Source of the DNA: Isoetes taiwanensis
Taxonomy: Eukaryota > Streptophyta > Lycopodiopsida > Isoetales > Isoetaceae
Length of the DNA stretch: 64,000 bases
Direction of reading: 5' to 3'
Assembly: GCA_021234155.1 (NCBI GenBank)
Contig: JAJEKV010000030.1
Location: 5,250,654 to 5,314,653, forward strand
Position numbers and translations under genes: made by a program. Positions 59,065 to 64,000 of this stretch are shown here, one piece after another. The notes beneath the pieces are model-generated. The model searched no databases and was not told the DNA's origin. It worked only from the letters and a program-made list of their open reading frames with translations. Within the stretch, counting starts at the first letter, position 1. Each line of letters begins with the position of its first letter.

Positions 59065-59640
59065 TGTTTGGTCTAATGCCTCTGCGGTACATGACTATTC
59101 ATGCATCTGACCGGACCAAGTCAAGTCAGGATCTCTGATCGGTACCCGAATTGGTGATCAAAATTCAGTGAAGATTAGCGGATACGGAACCAAAGACCAC
59201 ACGAAGCGTCAACAAGCCTTCCGGGATAAACCCACGTCCACCCGCTGCGTCCACTTGAAGTCAGTGATTCCGGGAACTTTCAAGAGCCTGCCGGCATTCA
59301 CCGCAAATCGGGCCTCGCTTCTTCGAGTCGGCACGAAATCCCGGTCGGAAGTGTCTATATTGGGCCAAAGGCCATTGTACTATATATATGAGTAGAGCTA
59401 GCGCCGAGTTTTTAGATATGATTTTGAGTCTTGTCGGTTGATTTTTCTCTCATTAAGAGCTCATATCTTTAATTGTTGACATCAAAGGAAGCTTATTATT
59501 GCATACGATCTCGTTCTTGTTGTTTTCTTTTCTCTTTCTCTTGTTCTTTCGCCTTGCAAATCCGGCGTATAGCTCGGATTCTCTATTAGATCGAGGGTCC
59601 TCACGAGGTATCTTGCGGGGATTCGAACCAGACCGAGCGA
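59065..59640 (+). repeat. Element B 3' LTR
   Basis: Starts TGTTTGGTC after a purine-rich stretch and ends near 59640. It shares all the landmarks of the other three LTRs and keeps the TATA run. The LTR pair of B differs by many small indels and substitutions. Confidence 0.85.
59378..59390 (+). promoter_or_regulatory. TATA-like box in element B 3' LTR
   Basis: GTACTATATATATG following GGCCATT, identical to the run in both LTRs of A. Confidence 0.6.
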
Positions 59641-60326
59641 GTCTACGGAAACCACGAGGCGATGTATAAAAAACTTACATAGCGTCCCGGTTACTTGAAG
59701 GCATGAATTTTGTTGGAGAAGAACACAAAGATGTTGCATTGAGATTTCCAGAATCGTCATCTGTTTACTTGCAATCCGGCGGATGTGGTGGGATGCTGAC
59801 AACTGAGTTCAGAGAATTTGGATCGCGTACCTCTGAGAATCGATAAATCACAAAAGATACCAGCGGCATCATGTGAGCAAATCCATTGCCATCGCAAAGG
59901 GGCAAAGCCCACCCTTCATGGCCGATGGAATGAAAGGGGAAATGGAGAAAATATATTAAGAGCCAAATTCATCGATTTTTGGAGAATCGAGATTTCTTTC
60001 AAAATGCGAAAACCTCTAAAATCGCGGAAATCATTTAAAATAAATTCCAAGCATTTTACGCGGGCGGATAATCCCAAAATTAACAAAGTAGATAGATGTG
60101 ATCACTTAGATCGTTTTCCTACAAGTCGAGAATATATATAAGAAAAAAAGCGAATTGTTTCTTAAAAGTAAATGCATTTCAAAGTACTCTAAAACGCGTC
60201 AAATAGCCCATGATGTCTATGTATTCACGAATCGTTTGACACAATGCTTGGAGCATCAACACTAGCAACTCCTTTAAGCTCAAAGTTAATGCTTTTGTTG
60301 GTATCCTTTGAAGTGCTGCTCCATCA
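59641..60326. other. No recognisable gene
   Basis: Short ORFs only. One at 59818-60141 (107 codons, basic) has no known motif. Confidence 0.4.
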
Positions 60327-60960
60327 TTCGGTGTTGGACAGGCATATTCACCTTATTCGTAATCTACCCGTCACGTAAAGTTCCTTGTTTGTAGAGGGTA
60401 TGCAAGTACAAAATTTGCTATCTTGTATAGCAAGATTAAAATACTATAAGATTTCAAGCGGAATGCTATAATTATTGATTTACATTACGCCACAAAATGT
60501 CACAATTATGAGGCTCTCGGTAGCCCTACTTCACCCGGTGAATATGCACCCAAATCAAAGGGGTTTAAAGGGGAGTTTTAATTTTAATGTGATTGTGGTT
60601 GTATTATTAATGTCAATGGTAGTTATGTGTTGGTTGTTAATGTCAATGATTTGTTATCGTTGGTTGTTATCAATGTTGATTTGTTATGTGGGGATTTAAT
60701 TTTTATATGTTGGATATTCTTGGTTTGTGTTGCAGAAAATTTTTGGCCCCTTCGAGGGCCTTCACGGGCGTCACTTAGGTGTGACACAAATTTTAAATTC
60801 AAACCCGAGGAAAAAAGCGAAATTCGTTGGGGCTTTCATCACTTTGTAAGCTTTTGAATTTCATCACAATAACACAAAATTGAACATAAGTAAAAGTTAC
60901 CATAAAGATAAATGATTGATCCCATTGAAAGTGTAAAGTTTTTAACACCCATACGACATT
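60327..60960 (+). mobile_element. TTTGGGTGCATATTCAC repeat, copy 3 (5'-truncated)
   Basis: The 5' terminus is missing; the match starts at GGACAGGCATATTC. It then has CCTTGTTTGTAGAGGGTATGC, the interior, GTGAATATGCACCCAAA at about 60538-60554 and a long 3' extension: AAAGGGGTTTAAAGGGG, repeated GGTTGTTA/GTCAATG motifs, TTTTTGGCCCCTTCGAGGGCC and a tail with AAAAGTTACCATAAAGATAAA. Copy 4 shares this whole extension. Confidence 0.78.
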
Positions 60961-61383
60961 TTCAAGCTGGAATTTAGCAATGACCTTTATCCATGGATTC
61001 TTGTGGTGAGAAACCAAAGTGGGAAAAGCACTACGCTTGTTAGCACAAAGGATCTAGAAGCCTCAAAATCTAAAAATGCATGGTAATTTTTGCAAGCTTC
61101 ATTAGATGTGCCATGCAACAATATCCAATAATGGCGATCTGTATTAATCGGTGGTAGGATGTGAAAGCCTACAAGCCGGCCGAAACTTGCTGTTTTACCA
61201 TAGTAGCAACCAAACCTTATCATATCATGCCTCCATCACAAAGATCTCGGAGAGCTTTTAGCGCAATAAAATCATCTCAGCGAGCTACGGGTCAAGAAGT
61301 TATGATGATGATAAGAAATGTATTCTTACGTGAAGCTGCACTACATCGCCCTTCAAGCCCTTCATGTGCCCATTATACCACAC
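60961..61383. other. No recognisable gene
   Basis: Short ORFs on both strands without conserved motifs. Confidence 0.4.
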
Positions 61384-61620
61384 ACACAAAGAGGGCTTTG
61401 TTGTGATTGTGAGCCATTGGTTGTTGACCATTATGCACCACATGCAAAAAAAAGGGCTTTGTTGGAAGGCCGTTCAGTTTGATACGACCATTGGAAAAAA
61501 AGGTAAAATCAATGAAAACAATCTGATGGTTATTGACCATTATGCATACTGCAGCACAAAAAGGGCTTTTGTTGGCGGCCATGGTTGTTAACCATTGGAA
61601 AAAAAAGGCTCAAAATCAGT
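61384..61620 (+). repeat. Imperfect tandem repeat with AAAGGGCTTTGTTG
   Basis: (A)AAGGGCTTTGTTG occurs near 61388, 61447 and 61558. GGTT(G/A)TTGACCATTATGCA occurs near 61419 and 61528, and GACCATTGGAAAAAAA near 61486 and 61592. Together they make overlapping units of roughly 60-110 bases. Confidence 0.65.
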
Positions 61621-61753
61621 AAGCTCGAAATGGTGCGATGGATATGCGCATTAGTACATTCAGAACGAATCGTCAGCGAAATCATAGGAAAACCTTGAGT
61701 GAAAGCGTGCAAAGAAAACACAAAGAAAACCCGCATTATTATGCTACATATGG

Positions 61754-62395
61754 TTTGGGTGCATATTCTACGGGGAGGGTGACTCCGAACGGCGAGAGGC
61801 TGTTGGATAGGTATATTCGCATATTCCTTAATCATCACGATGCGTAAAGTTCCTCGTTTGTGGGAGTATGCAAGTACAAAATTTGCTATCTTTATAACAA
61901 GATTCGCCGAAGAATGCTATAGTTTCAAGCAAGAATACTATATGTTGATTTCGTATGTGCAAAATACAATTATGAGGGCTCGCTCGATGTCTACATGTGA
62001 ATATGCACCCAGCCGAGGGTTTAAAGGAGTTTTGTTGGACCCAAAATGGTTGTGTTAATTAATGTCAATGGTAGTTATGTGTTGGTTGTTAATGTCAATG
62101 GTTGTTATGTGTTGGTTGTTATGCTGTTGAAGTTTGGAGTGCATATGTTGGTGTTAATGGTTTGTGTTGAAAAAAGTTTTAACCCTTAGGACGCTTAGAA
62201 GACGTCACCCCCTCCCAGGTGGTGACAAAATTTTTGGAATTTAAACGGGAAAAACCGAATTCATTTGGGCTTTCATCGCTGTAGCTTTGAATTTGATCCA
62301 CAGTAACAATGAAACGTAAATAAAAGTTACCGTAAAAGATAAAAGCCAGTTGATCCATTATTAAGAAAGTCCTTAAGTTTTGGCTTATGAAACAC
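61754..62395 (+). mobile_element. TTTGGGTGCATATTCAC repeat, copy 4
   Basis: The core at 61754-62012 has both termini (the 5' one with small gaps) and the GGTGACTCCG...GCGAGAGGCTGTTGGATAGG interior. The 3' extension repeats copy 3: GGTTTAAAGGAG, GTCAATGGTAGTTATGTG, a GGTGGTGACAAAATTTTTGG block and a GTAAATAAAAGTTACCGTAAA tail. With copy 3 it defines a unit of about 640 bases. Confidence 0.8.
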
Positions 62396-62884
62396 TGTTG
62401 TTGCTTACGCGGTATTACTTCCACTACAACTATTTCTCTTTCACAATGACACCATTGTTTATCAATCCATATGATTTTTGGATGCTCCATCTCTGGCTTA
62501 AAAGGTAATGCATGATTCACGCCGCGGTTTGATTAAAGTTTCAAACCTACAACAATATAAATGCATTCTTGTACTGTTGGTGATCTCATTGACATGGAAA
62601 AGTGATGGAATAATCCATGTTGTGTGCATAAGTCGTTTGTTGATTGAAGCTAAAAGGTTTGTTATGAACAATCCGTGACGAGGAAATATCGAAGAGTTGA
62701 AAACAGCAGAGAGGGGCCTAAACTTGAATCACGAACCGTGTAGGAAGGAAACAAAAAGGGGGTTTCGCGGTACTACATTGTAGAATCGAAACCAATACCT
62801 TTAAAAAAAACATTATGCTAAGCATTAAAATGCGTGAGCGAAATCCATCGTGGTAGTAAAATCCCTCGGCGTAGGTCAGAGGGC
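62396..62884. other. No recognisable gene
   Basis: No ORF or repeat of note. Confidence 0.45.
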
Positions 62885-63012
62885 AAGTACACATGCATAT
62901 GCACATGCACACACATGCACACATGCACATGCACTTGCACTTGCACTTGCGCGCACATGCACAATACACATGCACACATGCATGCATTATTGCACATGCA
63001 CATGCATACACA
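62885..63012. repeat. (TGCACA)n-type microsatellite
   Basis: About 125 bases built of CACATG, CACACATG and CACTTG units, mainly hexamers. ORFs reading cysteine/histidine strings through it are artefacts of the repeat. Confidence 0.9.
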
Positions 63013-63079
63013 TCTTGATGTTCATGCACAAACACATCTGAGAGAGAAAAGACGAAAGCAGCCCACCGGTTGTTTCCCG

Positions 63080-63175
63080 CCGAAATCTACGGCCCATAAA
63101 GGGTGCACTCTGAAATACTATTTAGTACACCTCCGAATACAACAATGAAATCATATAAAAACCATGTGAAAAAGC
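63080..63175 (+). repeat. Dispersed repeat, copy 2 (partner near 31015)
   Basis: Shares AAAGGGTGCACTCT, GAAATACTATTTAGTACAC and AAATCATATAAAAACC-like sequence in order with 31030-31105. Confidence 0.6.
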
Positions 63176-63559
63176 GTATAAAATCTAAAAGTAACTCCAC
63201 TGTTATTGTACTTGCTACATATTGGATAAGAACATCTCAAACTTCATTATAAGTATTTGATTACTTGATAACATGTAATAAAGAAGTACTTATAACAATA
63301 GGAAAAATGTTGAAAATACCCTTTAGATCCTTATAAATGGAAATTAATACATTTTTCGGAATCCATCGCAGTAAAGGGCGAGAATTTTTGAAGAGCTTGG
63401 CATTGCATATGCTCAACATCGGATAATAAATCCAACATGTAAAATACTTTATGAGGTACTATGATGTCGGCATAGTGGCCATTGGAGGAGTGCATGCTAA
63501 ATCTTCTCAAATGTTTGCATTCCATCTATGGCATGTGATCGCGATTACAGTTTCCATCT
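63176..63559. other. No recognisable gene
   Basis: AT-rich sequence with a 64-codon - strand ORF lacking motifs. Confidence 0.4.
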
Positions 63560-63589
63560 AGCGTACAAGCTTCGGGGAGAGACTGACCC

Positions 63590-63690
63590 AGAGGCGAAGC
63601 CCTCACGAGGGATGAAGTAGTTAATGAAGAACAAGCAAAGGGTTGGAAAGAAGAGTATAAAATGCAAATCCTTGGTTTGGTCGATGCTTT
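63590..63690 (+). pseudogene. Possible Ty1/copia RT N-terminal fragment
   Basis: One frame reads GEALTRDEVVNEEQAKGWKE and continues EYKMQ...LVD. This resembles the region just before copia reverse transcriptase (EP-LT-EA---E-A--W--AM-EEY-SL--N-TW-LV). Only about 33 codons are involved and no further copia domain follows, because the bacterial sequence begins. Tentative. Confidence 0.3.
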
Positions 63691-63704
63691 GCGCAGCCCC
63701 TGAT

Positions 63705-64000
63705 TCTTGCCGGCGCACATCACGGCCGACCTTAGCGTCGGATCGCCAGCTTGTGACCCACCGGGTCGTAACCGGTGAACATCACGCGGCTCTCGGCATC
63801 GCGGATCGCCTGCAGCACGCGCCCGAACTTGCTATGCACGATGGCGCGCCATCAGGTAGAAGCCCACCAGCACGCAACCGCTTGATGGCGAACAGCGTGA
63901 ACCCGCATGCCGAGGTGGCGATCGGGATGCCGAGGATGCGCTTGAAATCGGTGAAGCCGTTGTTGCCGCCGAAGCCGGTCTCGTTGCGGAAAAGAGGGGT
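63705..64000 (-). pseudogene. urtC: Bacterial urea ABC transporter permease UrtC fragment
   Basis: On the - strand from the window end the translation begins FRNETGFGGNNGFTDF then KRILGIPIA, changes frame to LVGFYLMAR, changes again to HSKFGRVLQAIRDAESRV, then MFTGYDPVGHKL, and after another shift SAVMCAG near 63710. These are the signature blocks of UrtC, the second permease of the bacterial urea importer (LivM-like inner-membrane protein). At least three frameshifts occur in under 300 bases. The segment is far more GC-rich than its neighbours and breaks off about 63705, next to plant-type sequence. The gene presumably continued past the window end. Contaminant or chimeric assembly is the simplest reading. 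Confidence 0.85.

Larger units (their letters stand above)
46016..59640 (+). mobile_element. LTR element B: second copy of the element A family
   Basis: LTRs at about 46016-46583 and 59065-59640 match those of element A in inverse orientation. The internal order on the + strand is gag, protease, RT, RNase H, integrase, then ORF3. Nucleotide similarity to A runs along the whole internal region except for about 3 kb at 52382-55370, which is absent from A. Coding frames are more decayed than in A. The polypurine-like stretch GTTTGGTGAAAT precedes the 3' LTR at about 59053-59064. No chromodomain. Confidence 0.9.

Noticed and set aside
62818-63148. Cys/His-rich ORFs on both strands
   Set aside because: They are read-through of the TGCACA-type microsatellite.

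Overview
This window looks like nuclear DNA of a land plant. It is dominated by transposable elements in many states of decay, and I see no convincing intact host gene, tRNA or rRNA. The grounds for a plant are: a Ty3/gypsy chromovirus with a plant-type chromodomain; two related non-chromovirus Ty3 elements of the plant OTA (Ogre/Tat/Athila) type; a Helitron/PIF1-like helicase remnant; a CACTA terminus; a pentatricopeptide-repeat (PPR) remnant; and long AT-rich intergenic stretches. The PPR remnant and element sizes would suit a fern, lycophyte or gymnosperm, but the clade cannot be fixed from sequence alone.

Layout. 1-6.9 kb is AT-rich DNA with a possible decayed gene, a MITE-like repeat and a giant near-perfect inverted repeat (4295-5230). 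6.9-10.4 kb is a frameshifted + strand chromovirus body (protease, RT, RNase H, integrase, chromodomain) with no recognisable LTRs. 13.5-14.2 kb holds the helicase remnant. 14.28-25.91 kb is LTR element A (- strand). Its LTRs are about 590 bp, its order is gag-protease-RT-RNaseH-integrase plus an extra ORF3, and a 581-bp hAT-like MITE with an 8-bp target duplication sits in its 3' LTR. 26.1 kb looks like the LTR start of a further + strand element. 27.8-28.1 kb has the PPR remnant. 28.5-46 kb is mostly non-coding and carries dispersed repeats, satellite-like repeats, non-LTR-retrotransposon-like tails ending in different microsatellites, and a CACTA terminus with subterminal repeats. 46.02-59.64 kb is LTR element B (+ strand), a second, more decayed member of A's family with about 3 kb inserted between integrase and ORF3. 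59.6-63.7 kb has two more copies of the repeat family seen in the giant palindrome.

The last ~295 bases (about 63705-64000, - strand) are unlike the rest. They are GC-rich and encode a frameshifted piece of a bacterial UrtC-type urea ABC-transporter permease. This is most simply a contaminant or chimeric join, with horizontal transfer as the alternative.

The genes do not form a pathway; the coding content is retrotransposon replication machinery. The most notable leads are the bacterial UrtC tail, the 362-bp-arm palindrome whose core recurs three more times, and the post-pol ORF3 conserved in frame between A and B with a TATA-like box in front of both copies. Many reading frames are broken by small indels, so some breaks may be assembly errors rather than mutations.
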